A stretch of DNA of 64,000 nt from Prauserella isguenensis (lineage in GTDB: Bacteria > Actinomycetota > Actinomycetes > Mycobacteriales > Pseudonocardiaceae): NCBI RefSeq assembly GCF_014191605.1, contig NZ_JACHWU010000004.1:1-64000 (forward strand), in the 5' to 3' direction. Below, piece after piece: positions 37,368 to 46,523 of this stretch. The translations under genes and the position numbers were made by a program. Positions within the stretch are counted from its first letter, which is position 1; the number at the start of each line of letters is the position of its first letter. The notes beneath the pieces are model-generated. The model was not told the DNA's origin and did no database searches. It worked only from the letters and a program-made list of their open reading frames with translations.

Positions 37368-39574
37368 CCTGTTGCTCCGTGCTTGCGTAGCGTTTCCAGT
37401 TGATGGTCGCGGACCTCGGACGAATCCGCGGGGGAGGGTTGCCACTCGCCCGTCGACGTGAGGATCCAGCATCGGGTGTGCCGGTCCATCGTCGAACTGA
37501 GGATCTCGTCGAGTTCGGCGGTCAGTTTCGGGTTGCGGACCTGGACGAGCGCTTCGATGCGACGGTCGAGGTTGCGGTGCATCATGTCGGCGCTGCCGAT
37601 CCAGTACGACGCGGTGGCGCGGAAGTGGAAGATCCGCGAGTGCTCGAGGAACCGGCCCAGGATCGACCGCACGGTGATGTTGTCGCTCAGTCCCGGCACG
37701 CCGGGTTTGAGCGTACAGATGCCGCGGACGATGACCTCGACGGGAACTCCGGCCTGTGATGCGCGGTACAGCCCGTCGATGACCTGTTCGTCGACGAGCG
37801 AGTTGCACTTGAGGCGGATGCCGGCGTCGTGACCCTGCTGCGCGAGTTCGATCTCCCGGGAGACGTTGTCGAGGATCCCGCGGCGGATGCCGCTCGGGGA
37901 CGTGAGGATGTTGCGGTACGTCGCCTGGTGCGAATAACCGGTCAGGACGTTGAACAGGTCCGTCAGGTCGGCCCCGATCGCCGGATCCGCCGTGAGCAGG
38001 CCGAGATCCTCGTAGTGGCGCGCCGTCTTCGGGTTGTAGTTGCCCGTGCCGATGTGGCAGTAACGGCGGATGGTCGAACCCTCCTGCCGCACGACCAGCG
38101 ACACCTTGCAGTGCGTCTTGAGGCCGACGAGCCCGTAGACGACGTGCACGCCCGAACGCTCGAGGGTGCGTGCCCACGTGATGTTGGCCTGTTCGTCGAA
38201 CCGGGCCTTGATCTCGACGAGGGCGACGACCTGTTTGCCCGCCTCGGCCGCGTCGATGAGCGCGTCGACGATCGGCGAGTCGCCCGACGTGCGGTACAGC
38301 GTCTGCTTGATCGCCAGCACCTTGTCGTCCGCGGCTGCCTGCTCGATGAACCGCTGCACGCTCGTGGAGAACGAGTCGTAGGGGTGGTGCACGAGCACGT
38401 CGCCGTCGCGCAGCGTCGAGAACACGCTCTTCGGTGTCTCGCGTTCGCCGAACGCGGGCGGGGTCGCGGGAACGAACGGCGGGTCCTTGAGTTCCTGGCG
38501 GTCGAGTGCCATCAGCTGGGTCAGGCACGACAGGTCCAGCAGTCCGGGCACCTCGACGACGTCCCGCGGATCCACCTCGAGTTCGCGCAACAGCAGCTCG
38601 AGCATGTGCTCGCTCATGTCCTGCGAGACCTCGAGCCGCACCGGCGGGCCGAACCGGCGTTGTGCCAGTTCCCGTTCGAGCGCCTGCAACAGGTCCTCGT
38701 CGCGGTCCTCCTCGACCTCGAAGTCGGCGTTGCGGGTGACGCGGAACGCGTGGTGCTCGATGACCTCCATGCCGGAGAACAGCTCGCCCAGGTGGGCGGC
38801 GATGAGTTCCTCCAGGGGCAGGAAGGTGGCCGTCCGGCTGTCGCGCTGCGGTTCGGTGCGGACCAGCCGGGGCACGTTGTTCGGCACCTTCACCCTGGCG
38901 AACCGTTCGGTGCCCTCGTCCGGGTCGCGCACCGTGACGGCGAGGTTGAGCGACAGGCCCGAGATGTACGGGAACGGGTGTGCCGGGTCGACGGCCAGCG
39001 GCGTGAGCACCGGGAAGATCTGCTCCCGGAAGTAGCGCGAGAGCCGCTCGTGGTCGGCCTCGTCCAAACCGGACCACGACACGATGTGCACGCCCTCGCC
39101 CGCCAGTGCGGGCCGCACCCGCGCCTCGAAGGCGGTGTTGTGCCGCTGGACGAGCTCCTGGTTGCGCTTGGCGATGTGGGCCAGCTGCTCCCGGGGCGTG
39201 AGCCCGTCGGCGCTGCGCACGGACAGGCCGGTCTCGTCACGGCGCTTCAGCCCTGCGACCCGCACCATGTAGAACTCATCCAAATTGGACGAGAAGATCG
39301 CGAGGAACTTGGCCCGCTCGAGCAGCGGCTGGGACTCGTCCTCGGCCAGCGCCAGCACCCGGGCGTTGAAGTCCTGCCACGAGAGTTCGCGGTTGAAATA
39401 CCGGTCGTCCGGCAGTTCGTCGGGGCTGCGGTCGGTGGGGGTCGCAGCGGGCAGGGCGGCGGGCAGGGCGTGGTTCGCGGCGTCGGTGACGTTCGCTTCC
39501 GGCGGCGGTTCGGTGGTCACCCGCCTTGCGCCCGGAGAGCTCGCAGCGGGCGGGGTGCTCTCGTCGTTGGTCAC
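37364..39574 (-). CDS. ppk: Polyphosphate kinase 1
   Basis: A 736-residue PPK1 that reversibly transfers ATP gamma-phosphate to polyphosphate. Domain order is clear: N domain ([35 protein letters not shown]), head domain, and two phospholipase D-like catalytic domains with the phospho-histidine block [15 protein letters not shown] and the second EHSRIFHF region; [11 protein letters not shown]-like and [10 protein letters not shown] segments form the ATP site. The start is uncertain: GTG 39574 gives a 60-residue disordered Thr/Pro/Ala N-terminus; a GTG inside it is possible. It leads the ppk-mutT1 operon and is followed by a 4-bp overlap. Confidence 0.96.
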   Translation of the reverse strand: MTNDESTPPAASSPGARRVTTEPPPEANVTDAANHALPAALPAATPTDRSPDELPDDRYFNRELSWQDFNARVLALAEDESQPLLERAKFLAIFSSNLDEFYMVRVAGLKRRDETGLSVRSADGLTPREQLAHIAKRNQELVQRHNTAFEARVRPALAGEGVHIVSWSGLDEADHERLSRYFREQIFPVLTPLAVDPAHPFPYISGLSLNLAVTVRDPDEGTERFARVKVPNNVPRLVRTEPQRDSRTATFLPLEELIAAHLGELFSGMEVIEHHAFRVTRNADFEVEEDRDEDLLQALERELAQRRFGPPVRLEVSQDMSEHMLELLLRELEVDPRDVVEVPGLLDLSCLTQLMALDRQELKDPPFVPATPPAFGERETPKSVFSTLRDGDVLVHHPYDSFSTSVQRFIEQAAADDKVLAIKQTLYRTSGDSPIVDALIDAAEAGKQVVALVEIKARFDEQANITWARTLERSGVHVVYGLVGLKTHCKVSLVVRQEGSTIRRYCHIGTGNYNPKTARHYEDLGLLTADPAIGADLTDLFNVLTGYSHQATYRNILTSPSGIRRGILDNVSREIELAQQGHDAGIRLKCNSLVDEQVIDGLYRASQAGVPVEVIVRGICTLKPGVPGLSDNITVRSILGRFLEHSRIFHFRATASYWIGSADMMHRNLDRRIEALVQVRNPKLTAELDEILSSTMDRHTRCWILTSTGEWQPSPADSSEVRDHQLETLRKHGATG

Positions 39575-39626
39575 GGACGCATTGTCCACCAACAGCCGGG
39601 CCCGTGGGCAGGTCCGGCGGGCAGGT

Positions 39627-40397
39627 TTAACCCTCCGGTCGGTACGCGGCCGCCGGAACGGCACCTGACCGTCCCAGCAGTTCGGTGGTGCTCGGCCCGA
39701 GGCCGAGCGTGCGCGCGTGGCGCAGGTCCGATGGGGTGTCGACGTCCGAGCGCAGCGACGGCGCCGCGGCCGTGACCGCCATCGCACCGGAGTGCGCGTG
39801 CGCCTGGGCCGAACCGGGGCCGAAGGCGGGCGCGAGCGGCTCCCCGGGCGCCGACAGCAACAACGTCGTGCCGGTGCCGTGCCGGTCGGCCGTGTACGCA
39901 CGGCGACCGTCGGCCTCGGCGAGTGCCGCGGCGAGGTCGCCGGTACGCAGTGCGGGCAGGTCGGCCTGCAACGCCCCGACGACGCCGCACGCGTCGCCCG
40001 GTGACGCGGCTCCCGCGGCGCCGCCCGCTCCGCTGGTTCCCGCCGCTCCCGCGGTGACATCGGCGCGAATCAGCCGCTCCGCCGTGCGCAGGGCGGTGTT
40101 GAGGTCCGGGGCGCCGCGGTCGTCGACGACGTCGGCGCCCAGTTCGGCCAGGGCCACGAGCGCGTCGACGTCGCTTGTGACGACCACCACGCGGTCGACG
40201 CCGGGCGTGTCGAGTGCCGCCGACACGGTGTCCCGTGCCAGCGCGAGTACCAGTGAGGGGTGCGTTCCGGGGCTCCGGAGGCCTGCGAAGTCCGGCGAAC
40301 CAGCCGAAACGGCAGGGGCGAGTGCTCCGCGGAGCCGGGATTTGCCGACGTGAGGCGGCTTCATCGGCACGAGGAGTGTGACGGTCACATCGGCCAT
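39627..40397 (-). CDS. cofC: 2-phospho-L-lactate/phosphoenolpyruvate guanylyltransferase (F420 pathway)
   Basis: A 256-residue CofC/FbiD nucleotidyltransferase that activates phosphoenolpyruvate or phospholactate with GTP in coenzyme F420 synthesis. The nucleotide-binding N-terminus [51 protein letters not shown] and a C-terminal [12 protein letters not shown] block are typical. An Ala/Gly-rich loop of about 20 residues (near residue 130) is a lineage insertion. ATG 40397 has GAGAAG close upstream. It is divergent from plsC-gpsA and precedes ppk on the same strand, the Rv2982c-Rv2983-Rv2984 order of M. tuberculosis. Confidence 0.93.
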   Translation of the reverse strand: MADVTVTLLVPMKPPHVGKSRLRGALAPAVSAGSPDFAGLRSPGTHPSLVLALARDTVSAALDTPGVDRVVVVTSDVDALVALAELGADVVDDRGAPDLNTALRTAERLIRADVTAGAAGTSGAGGAAGAASPGDACGVVGALQADLPALRTGDLAAALAEADGRRAYTADRHGTGTTLLLSAPGEPLAPAFGPGSAQAHAHSGAMAVTAAAPSLRSDVDTPSDLRHARTLGLGPSTTELLGRSGAVPAAAYRPEG

Positions 40398-40472
40398 CTT
40401 CTCGCATCTCTCGTGGTCCGGCGCCTGTGGGAGGATCGAGCGCCGAAGCGTGGAAGTGGGCGAGGAGGAGTC

Positions 40473-41171
40473 TTGGCGGATCGCGAGAGGGGCGGCTTCT
40501 GGGTCGGTGCCGCGGCGGCGTTGTTCTACCCGTTGGCGTACCTGAGCAAGCGCGTGTACCGGAACTTCGAGGGCATTCCCCGGAGTGGCCCCGTGCTGCT
40601 GGTGATGAACCACGTCTCCCACCTGGATCCGGCCGTCGACGCGGTGTTCGTCCACCGGGCCAAGCGGGTCCCGCGGTTCCTGGCCAAGGCGAGCCTTGTG
40701 CGCGTCCCGATCTTCGGCAAGATCATGACCGGCGCGGGCTCGATCCCCGTCGCCCGGGGCACGAGTTCGGCGGGCGACAGCCTCAGGGCGGCGCACCAGG
40801 CGCTGGAGGACGGCAAGGTCATCGTGATCTACCCCGAGGGCACGATCACGAAGGACCCGGAGTTCTGGCCGAAGCGCTCGCAGACGGGCGTCGCGCGGCT
40901 GGCGCTGGCGAACGACATCCCGGTCATCCCGTGCGCGCGCTGGGGCACCCAGGAGGTGTTCAACGGCTACACCAAGAAGTTCCGCCCGCTGCCCCGGAAG
41001 ACGGTGACACACGTGGTCGGCGAGCCCGTGGACCTGAGCGCTTACCGGGAGAAGGAGCCGACACCGGACGTGCTGCGCGAGGTGACCGACCTGCTCATGG
41101 CGGAGGTCACGACACTGCTGGCCGACGTCCGTGGTGAGGAGCCGCCCGCGAAGGCCGACAGCGATGCCTGA
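40473..41171 (+). CDS. plsC: 1-acyl-sn-glycerol-3-phosphate acyltransferase
   Basis: A 232-residue membrane-associated PlsC-type acyltransferase that makes phosphatidic acid. The acyltransferase motifs are [14 protein letters not shown] (NHxxxxD), the [10 protein letters not shown] block, and [14 protein letters not shown] (EGT). A hydrophobic N-terminal segment [16 protein letters not shown] anchors it. TTG 40473 is chosen because GAGGAGGAG ends 2 nt before it; no in-frame ATG or GTG is closer to the conserved start. The stop overlaps gpsA by 8 bp, coupling two consecutive steps of phospholipid synthesis. Confidence 0.93.
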   Translation: MADRERGGFWVGAAAALFYPLAYLSKRVYRNFEGIPRSGPVLLVMNHVSHLDPAVDAVFVHRAKRVPRFLAKASLVRVPIFGKIMTGAGSIPVARGTSSAGDSLRAAHQALEDGKVIVIYPEGTITKDPEFWPKRSQTGVARLALANDIPVIPCARWGTQEVFNGYTKKFRPLPRKTVTHVVGEPVDLSAYREKEPTPDVLREVTDLLMAEVTTLLADVRGEEPPAKADSDA

Positions 41172-42225
41172 GCGGTCGCTGGACGCCGGCTCGGCCGTAC
41201 CCGGATCCGCGCGGCCCGCTGTGCGGACCGTCACGGTGCTCGGCGCCGGTTCGTGGGGCACGACGTTCGCGAAAATCCTCGCCGACGCGGGTCGCGACGT
41301 CACGATGTGGGCGCGCAGACCCGAGGTCGCGGCCGAGATCGCCGGCCAGCACACGAACTCCGCCTACCTGCCGGGTGCGACGCTGCCGGACAACCTCACC
41401 GCGACCTCCGACGCCGCCGCTGCGCTCGACGGCCCCGACGCCGTCGTACTCGCGGTGCCGAGTCAGAGCCTGCGGGACAACCTCGGCCGCTGGCGCGAGC
41501 TGTTGCCCGCGGACACGATCCTCGTCAGCCTGGCGAAGGGCGTCGAGCTGGGCACGCTCAAACGCATGAGCCAGGTCGTCGGCGAGATCGCCGGGGTGGC
41601 GGACGATTCCGTCGTCGTCGTGGCGGGGCCGAATCTGGCCAAGGAGATCGCCGCGGGTCAGCCGGCCGCCGGGGTGTTCGCCTGCGGCGACCACGAACGG
41701 GCCGTCGCGGTGCAGGAGGCGGCGTTCACGTCGTACTTCCGCCCGTACACCAACAACGACGTGGTCGGCAGCGAGCTCGCGGGCGCCTGCAAGAACGTCG
41801 TCGCACTCTCGTGCGGCATCGCGGCGGGTCTGGGTTTCGGCGCCAACACGGTCGCGACCCTGATCACCCGCGGACTCGCCGAGACGGCCCGCCTGGGCGT
41901 GAAGCTCGGCGCCGACCCGATGACGTTCGCGGGCCTGGCGGGGGTCGGCGACATGGTCGCCACGTGCGCCTCTCCGCTGTCGCGGAACCGCACGTTCGGT
42001 GAGCGCATCGGCAGGGGCGAGACGATCGAGCAGGCACAGGAGGCAGTGGGGGGACAGGTCGCGGAGGGCGTCATGTCGTGCCGCTCGATCCGTGATCTGG
42101 CCCATGGCGCGGGCGTCGACATGCCCATCACCGACGCGATGTACCGCGTGTGCCACGAGGGCAGCGACCCCGTGACCGTCGGCGCCGAACTCCTCGGACG
42201 GGAGCAGAAACCCGAGCGCATGTGA
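41164..42225 (+). CDS. gpsA: NAD(P)-dependent glycerol-3-phosphate dehydrogenase
   Basis: A 353-residue GpsA that reduces dihydroxyacetone phosphate to sn-glycerol 3-phosphate for phospholipids. The Rossmann motif [17 protein letters not shown] is near residue 22, followed by [19 protein letters not shown], the catalytic lysine block [14 protein letters not shown] and the substrate-binding [13 protein letters not shown] and RNRTFGE. ATG 41164 lies inside the end of plsC. It is the second gene of plsC-gpsA; ddl, next to it in mycobacteria, is separated here by the cysteine dioxygenase and MocR insertions. Confidence 0.97.
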   Translation: MPERSLDAGSAVPGSARPAVRTVTVLGAGSWGTTFAKILADAGRDVTMWARRPEVAAEIAGQHTNSAYLPGATLPDNLTATSDAAAALDGPDAVVLAVPSQSLRDNLGRWRELLPADTILVSLAKGVELGTLKRMSQVVGEIAGVADDSVVVVAGPNLAKEIAAGQPAAGVFACGDHERAVAVQEAAFTSYFRPYTNNDVVGSELAGACKNVVALSCGIAAGLGFGANTVATLITRGLAETARLGVKLGADPMTFAGLAGVGDMVATCASPLSRNRTFGERIGRGETIEQAQEAVGGQVAEGVMSCRSIRDLAHGAGVDMPITDAMYRVCHEGSDPVTVGAELLGREQKPERM

Positions 42226-42259
42226 GCGTCGGCACACCGGTTCGCTGCGTGGAATCGGC

Positions 42260-42288
42260 TTGACGCTCCACCACCGGGCTGGTTTTCT
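42260..42288 (+). promoter_or_regulatory. Promoter of the cysteine-dioxygenase leader
   Basis: TTGACG (42260-42265) and TTTTCT (42283-42288) are 17 bp apart; the -10 box ends 7 nt before GTG 42296, so the leader ORF is predicted to start at the first transcribed base. Confidence 0.65.
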
Positions 42289-42295
42289 GGCTTAC

Positions 42296-42385
42296 GTGCT
42301 GACGCAGAACGTATCCGCGCCGCGGCGACCGCTCATCGGTCGCCGCGGTACGTGCTGCGCGCCTTGTTGTCGCTGTTGCCGGTGA
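42296..42385 (+). CDS. Polycysteine leader peptide
   Basis: A 29-codon ORF (GTG start, TGA 42383-42385) whose C-terminus reads TCCAPCCRCCR: cysteine at codons 20, 21, 24, 25, 27 and 28, three of them by the rarer TGT. The N-terminal part is Arg/Pro-rich. No Shine-Dalgarno; a promoter ends 7 nt upstream. Leaderless polycysteine short ORFs are known in mycobacteria as cysteine-responsive attenuators, and this one precedes a cysteine dioxygenase gene. The peptide itself probably has no function beyond sensing charged tRNA-Cys. Confidence 0.85.
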   Translation: MLTQNVSAPRRPLIGRRGTCCAPCCRCCR

Positions 42386-42453
42386 ATCCGACGCGTTACT
42401 CGACGCCGCAACCGCTCTGACGTCTTTCGACGATTCCCTTTTCGACAGCAAGG
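42320..42453 (+). promoter_or_regulatory. Leader RNA structures controlling the cysteine dioxygenase
   Basis: CCGCGGCGACCG (42320-42331) and CGGTCGCCGCGG (42337-42348) form a perfect 12-bp hairpin within the leader ORF just before the Cys codons. CCTTGTTGTCG (42362-42372), which contains Cys codons 24-25, can pair with CGACAGCAAGG (42443-42453), which contains the AAGGA ribosome binding site of the next gene, over 11 nt with one U-G wobble. No T-tailed terminator is present, so control is probably translational. Confidence 0.7.
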
Positions 42454-42468
42454 ATCTTCCGCGTTCCC

Positions 42469-43020
42469 ATGTTCGCCGTTCCCGAGAACACCATCGCCCT
42501 GCCCGAGTCCGCCGCCCACGTCGCGCGCCACCCGGTGCGCATCGCCCGCGACTACGCACTCGACCGTGACCGCTGGCGCACACTGCTGCGCTACGACCCG
42601 GACGAGCGGTTCGCCGCGCTGATCGACCGCATCGACGGTGACGAGGTATGGCTGCTGAGCTGGCTTCCCGGCCAGCACACCGGCCTGCACGACCACGGCA
42701 CGGCCACCGGTGCGTTCACCGTCGTGTCCGGGAAGCTCACCGAGACGGTCGCACGCCGGGCCGTGGACGGCACTGCTTTCGGCTCGGCGGCCGACACTGC
42801 TGTCGGGGTCGCGGAGCGCGGCGCCGACGGGCGGGCGGCCACCCAGGTGCACACGCTCGGCGAGGGTCAGTCCCGCGTGTTCGGGCCGGGATACGCGCAC
42901 GACGTGCTCAACGAGGGCCCGGACCCGGCGATCAGCGTGCACGTCTACCGCGCGGAGGGCCGCACGGTCCGCCCCGTCCGCGCCGACGCGCTCATCGGCT
43001 CCGTGGCCGAGCCCGGCTGA
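42469..43020 (+). CDS. Cysteine dioxygenase-family protein
   Basis: A 183-residue cupin of the type I cysteine dioxygenase family, which oxidises cysteine to cysteine sulfinate at a mononuclear iron. The first cupin motif GLHDHGTATGAFTVVSGKLTE supplies two iron ligands (His-x-His) and the second lies at GPGYAHDVLNEGPDPAISVHVY. A 20-residue Ala/Gly insert separates them. ATG 42469 is the only sensible start; its AAGGA is unusually far (14 nt) upstream and can be sequestered by the polycysteine leader. Substrate could also be another thiol such as 3-mercaptopropionate, but the leader supports cysteine. Confidence 0.9.
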   Translation: MFAVPENTIALPESAAHVARHPVRIARDYALDRDRWRTLLRYDPDERFAALIDRIDGDEVWLLSWLPGQHTGLHDHGTATGAFTVVSGKLTETVARRAVDGTAFGSAADTAVGVAERGADGRAATQVHTLGEGQSRVFGPGYAHDVLNEGPDPAISVHVYRAEGRTVRPVRADALIGSVAEPG

Positions 43021-43035
43021 GACGCGGGCCGTACA

Positions 43036-43086
43036 CAGGACCCGCGGGGCTGAGCGCAGAACCCGCGGGGATGGGTGCAGGGCACC
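43036..43086 (+). repeat. 21-bp tandem repeat, locus D (2.4 units)
   Basis: Units CAGGACCCGCGGGGCTGAGCG (43036), CAGAACCCGCGGGGATGGGTG (43057) and a partial CAGGGCACC (43078) recur every 21 bp between the cysteine dioxygenase and the FMN-protein gene. The AGAACCCGC part resembles the core of the CAACACG family. Confidence 0.65.
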
Positions 43087-43089
43087 TGG

Positions 43090-43815
43090 TCAAGGTCGTG
43101 TCCGATCGGCGATGTGTGGTGGTACGGGCAGATCGGCCGGGACGTACGACGCTGCACGGGGCGGGTCGAACACCGTGCGGACGTCGATCACGCCCGCCCA
43201 TACGTCGTCGCGGTCGAGGTCGGCGGGCTGCTCGGCGGGATCGCCGCCGCGGACCTTCACCGACGCTTCCGTCAAGTCGAGAGCCAGTACCGCGACACCC
43301 GCTAGCTCCTTGGCGTCCGGCCGCCGGGCGTAGTCCCATGATCCGGGCGCGAGATGGTCGCTGATCACGCGCAGCGCGCGGTCGCGTTCGGTCTCCTCGG
43401 TCACGGCGCGCGCCGCCCCGTGCACTACGGCGGAGCGGTAATTCATCGTGTGGTTGTTCAGCGAGCGCGCATAGACGATTCCGTCGAGAATCGTGACCGT
43501 GACGCAGATGTCCACACCGCCTGCGGCGGTGCGCACGTTGCCGGAGCCGGTGGAGCCGTGCAGGTAGAGCGTGTCGCCGTCGCGGCCGTATCCGGTCGGC
43601 ACGCACAGCGGCGAGCCGCCGGACACGAGCGCGAGGTGGCAGAACAGCCCGGCGTCGAGCACGGCGCGCAACTCGCCGCGGTCGGCGACGGCCCGATCCT
43701 GTTTGCGGGTCAGCGTGCTGCGTGCGGTGGAGGACAGTGGCGTGGAAAACAGTGGCGCGGAGGACGGCGGCGCGGAGGAAGACCGCGTGGCGCGCGGTTG
43801 CGGAGAGGTCGGCAT
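43090..43815 (-). CDS. Pyridoxamine 5'-phosphate oxidase-family (FMN-binding) protein
   Basis: A 241-residue split-barrel flavoprotein. After a 30-residue Ser/Thr/Pro N-terminus come the RGELRAVLDAGLFCHLALV strand-helix, PLCVPTGYGRDGDTLYLHGS, the FMN-binding GNVRTAAGGVDICVTVTILDG region and ARSLNNHTMNYRSAVVHG, typical of PPOX-like proteins annotated as nitroimidazole-resistance or flavin-nucleotide-binding. It is not PdxH. ATG 43815 has GGTGAG 4 nt upstream; ATG 43827 is an alternative. It is divergent from a MocR-type regulator that probably controls it. Confidence 0.87.
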   Translation of the reverse strand: MPTSPQPRATRSSSAPPSSAPLFSTPLSSTARSTLTRKQDRAVADRGELRAVLDAGLFCHLALVSGGSPLCVPTGYGRDGDTLYLHGSTGSGNVRTAAGGVDICVTVTILDGIVYARSLNNHTMNYRSAVVHGAARAVTEETERDRALRVISDHLAPGSWDYARRPDAKELAGVAVLALDLTEASVKVRGGDPAEQPADLDRDDVWAGVIDVRTVFDPPRAASYVPADLPVPPHIADRTRP

Positions 43816-43836
43816 GAGGCTCACCATCGCCGAGAC

Positions 43837-43885
43837 AAGTGGCATGGTGAAATGTCCACAGTCGAACTGATTCGAAAGGCCACTT
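43837..43885. promoter_or_regulatory. Candidate MocR operator in the divergent promoter
   Basis: AAGTGGC (43837-43843) and GCCACTT (43879-43885) form a 7-bp inverted repeat with 35 bp between, in the region separating the FMN-protein and MocR genes. MocR proteins typically bind two separated half-sites in such regions. Confidence 0.45.
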
Positions 43886-43932
43886 CGGTGGCGAGGGAGC
43901 CGCTGTGAGGGAGCTGCTGTGAGGGAGTCGGT

Positions 43933-45333
43933 GTGACGCACGTCGAGGCGACGCCGCAGCGTGAGACGGCGTTGCCGGTGACACTGGACCGGGACTCGAG
44001 TGTGCCGTTGGCCGTGCAGCTGGCCGATGCGCTGCGGGAGTCGGCGTCGTCGGGTCATTTGCGCGGTGGGGACCGACTGCCGTCCACTCGTGCGCTCGCG
44101 GGCAGGCTCGGCGTCAGCCGCACCGTGACGGCCGCTGCGTACGAACAGCTTCACGCCGAGGGCTGGATCGTCGGCAAGCACGGTTCGGGCACGTACGTCA
44201 CGACGTCGCCGCCGACGGCCCGGCCCGAACACCGTTCCGTGGCTCCGCGTGACGAGCCCCCGGCAGGCAGGCTCGCCTTGCTCCCGGGTGTGCCGTGGGC
44301 GGAAGGACTGGACCGGTCGGCGTGGCGGCGCGCGTGGCGGGCGGCATCGGACACGCCTCCCGCCGTGTACCTGTCGAGAACGGGGCTGGGGGAGTACCGC
44401 GAGGTCATCGCCGAGCACCTGTTGCGCCACCGCGGTCTCGACGCGGGTACCGAGTCGGTGCTCGCCACCGGAGGCACGACGGCCGCCGTGGTGGAACTGG
44501 CCGCTGCCGTGCTGTCGCCGGGCGACCTCGTCGCCGTCGAGGAACCGGGATATCAGCGCGCTGTGCAGGCGTTCTCCCGTGCCGGCATACGCGTGGCGGG
44601 GGTGCCGGTGGACGGCGAGGGGATGCGCACCGACCGCATCCCGCCCGGCGCGCGGGTCGTGTACTGCTCGCCCGCGCACCAGTACCCGATGGGCTGCCGG
44701 ATGAGTGCCTCCCGCCGCGTCGAGCTCGCGGAACTGGCCCGGCAGCGGGATTTCCTCGTCGTGGAGGACGACTACGACGGCGAGCTGCGCTACGACGTGG
44801 CCCCGTTGCCGTTGCTGGCCTCGCTCGCCCCCGACGTCGTCGTGCACCTGGGCACCACGAGCAAGATCCTCACACCGACGCTGGGTGCGGGGTGGATGGT
44901 CGCTCCGCCGTCGGTGACGCGGGCCGTCCTGGAACACCGCGAGCTGACCGGCACCCGTCCGTCGCCGGCCGGTCAGCACGTGGTCGTCGAGCTCGCCCGG
45001 CACGGCGACCTGGGCAGGCACCTGCGCAGACTGCGACGGGAGCTGTCGGACCGGCGGTCGATCCTCGTGAACGCGTTCGCCGCCGCGGGGGTGCCGGTGC
45101 TCGGCGACGACGCCGGTGCCCACCTCGTGGTGCCGCTGTCGTCGGCCGAGGAGGAACGTGAGCGGCTCGCGGCGGGCAAGCGCCGCGGAGTGCTGCTCGA
45201 CGGCCTCGCGCGCCACTTCGCCACCGCGCCGACGGCACACGGTGTACTCGTCGGCTACGCGGGGTGTTCGCGGTCCGAACTCGCCGAATGCGTGCCGACG
45301 CTCGTTGAACTGACCCGGATGAGGCACCGGTAG
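43933..45333 (+). CDS. MocR-family regulator (GntR domain fused to aminotransferase)
   Basis: A 466-residue regulator with an N-terminal GntR winged helix (SVPLAVQLADALRES, GDRLPSTRALAGRLGVSRTV) and a C-terminal fold-type I aminotransferase-like domain. The PLP-lysine block HLGTTSKILTPTLGAGW and the cofactor Asp region VVEDDYDGELRYD are intact, so it should bind pyridoxal phosphate. Related PdxR proteins control vitamin B6 genes; here the divergent partner is a PPOX-like protein, so sensing of a B6 vitamer is plausible (inference). GTG 43933 has GAGGGAG upstream. Confidence 0.92.
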   Translation: MTHVEATPQRETALPVTLDRDSSVPLAVQLADALRESASSGHLRGGDRLPSTRALAGRLGVSRTVTAAAYEQLHAEGWIVGKHGSGTYVTTSPPTARPEHRSVAPRDEPPAGRLALLPGVPWAEGLDRSAWRRAWRAASDTPPAVYLSRTGLGEYREVIAEHLLRHRGLDAGTESVLATGGTTAAVVELAAAVLSPGDLVAVEEPGYQRAVQAFSRAGIRVAGVPVDGEGMRTDRIPPGARVVYCSPAHQYPMGCRMSASRRVELAELARQRDFLVVEDDYDGELRYDVAPLPLLASLAPDVVVHLGTTSKILTPTLGAGWMVAPPSVTRAVLEHRELTGTRPSPAGQHVVVELARHGDLGRHLRRLRRELSDRRSILVNAFAAAGVPVLGDDAGAHLVVPLSSAEEERERLAAGKRRGVLLDGLARHFATAPTAHGVLVGYAGCSRSELAECVPTLVELTRMRHR

Positions 45334-45344
45334 GGTGATCCGTC

Positions 45345-46442
45345 ATGAGTAGCCGCAAGACGCGCGTGGCCGTGGTGTTCGGCGGCCGCAGCAGTGAGCA
45401 CACGATTTCCTGCGTGTCCGCAGGCTGCGTGCTGGAGAACCTGGACCCGGAACGGTTCGACGTCGTGCCCGTCGGCATCACCCCTGAGGGCGGCTGGGTG
45501 CTGGGCACCGACGACCCGAAGACCCTCGAGATCCGCGGGCGCGAACTGCCGTCGGTCGACGACGGCCGCGGGCTCGTGTTGCCGGGTGACCCGACGAGCA
45601 AGCGCGTCGTGAGTGTCGAACCCGGCCGCGAGTCCGAGGTGCTGTCCGAGGTGGACGTCGTGTTCCCCGTGCTGCACGGCGCCTTCGGCGAGGACGGCAC
45701 CATCCAGGGGCTGCTGGAGATGGCGGACCTCCCCTACGTCGGCGCCGGCGTGCTCGCCAGTGCGGCGGCGATGGACAAGGAGTTCGCGAAGAAGCTGTTG
45801 GCGGCCGAGGACCTGCCGGTCGGCCCGTACGCGACGGTCCGCCGTGGACAGTCCACCCTCGACGAGTCCGAGCGTGAGCGGCTCGGGCTTCCGGTGTTCG
45901 TCAAGCCGGCGCGGGCCGGCTCGTCGGTCGGCATCACGCGCGTCACCGACTGGTCGCAGCTCGACGACGCGATCGCACTGGCACGCCGGACGGACCCGAA
46001 GGTGCTCGTCGAGGCGGGGGTCACCGGCCGCGAGGTCGAGTGCGGCGTGCTGGAGTTCCCCGACGGCCGCGTCGGCGCGTCGCTGCCCGCGGAGATTCGC
46101 GTGCTCGCCGACGACGCCGATGCCTGGTACGACTTCGAGACCAAGTACCTCGGCGAGGACGCCGAACTCGACATTCCCGCCAAGCTCGGCGACGACGTCA
46201 CCGAACGCCTGCGCCTGGCCGCGATCGAGGCGTTCCGTGCGCTGGACTGCCAGGGACTGGCCCGTGTCGACTTCTTCGTCACCGACTCCGGCGAGCTCGT
46301 CATCAACGAGGTCAACACGATGCCGGGCTTCACGACGACGTCGGCCTACCCGAAGATGTGGGCCGTCACGGGCATCGACTACGCGACGCTGCTGTCCACT
46401 CTGGTCGACACGGCGATCGCCCGCGGCACCGGCCTGCGCTGA
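45345..46442 (+). CDS. ddl: D-alanine--D-alanine ligase
   Basis: A 365-residue ATP-grasp ligase that makes the D-Ala-D-Ala terminus of peptidoglycan precursors. Visible blocks are [16 protein letters not shown] at the N-terminus, [19 protein letters not shown], the ATP-grasp [18 protein letters not shown], and the C-terminal [23 protein letters not shown] region with metal ligands. Length is typical. ATG 45345 has TAGGGT (45331-45336) 8 nt upstream and no Shine-Dalgarno, so it is probably leaderless. It converges with the DUF3515 gene, as in mycobacteria. Confidence 0.97.
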   Translation: MSSRKTRVAVVFGGRSSEHTISCVSAGCVLENLDPERFDVVPVGITPEGGWVLGTDDPKTLEIRGRELPSVDDGRGLVLPGDPTSKRVVSVEPGRESEVLSEVDVVFPVLHGAFGEDGTIQGLLEMADLPYVGAGVLASAAAMDKEFAKKLLAAEDLPVGPYATVRRGQSTLDESERERLGLPVFVKPARAGSSVGITRVTDWSQLDDAIALARRTDPKVLVEAGVTGREVECGVLEFPDGRVGASLPAEIRVLADDADAWYDFETKYLGEDAELDIPAKLGDDVTERLRLAAIEAFRALDCQGLARVDFFVTDSGELVINEVNTMPGFTTTSAYPKMWAVTGIDYATLLSTLVDTAIARGTGLR

Positions 46443-46489
46443 GCCGATCGGCTGTCGGGTCGTGCACCGGACCGATTCGCTTCGGGGGC

Positions 46490-46522
46490 GATCCGCCGCG
46501 GGCGCGCCGCTCGCGGCGGATC
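46490..46522. terminator. Bidirectional terminator between ddl and the DUF3515 gene
   Basis: GATCCGCCGCG (46490-46500) pairs perfectly with CGCGGCGGATC (46512-46522) across an 11-nt loop, just beyond the DUF3515 stop and 48 bp beyond ddl. Confidence 0.85.
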
Positions 46523-46523
46523 C

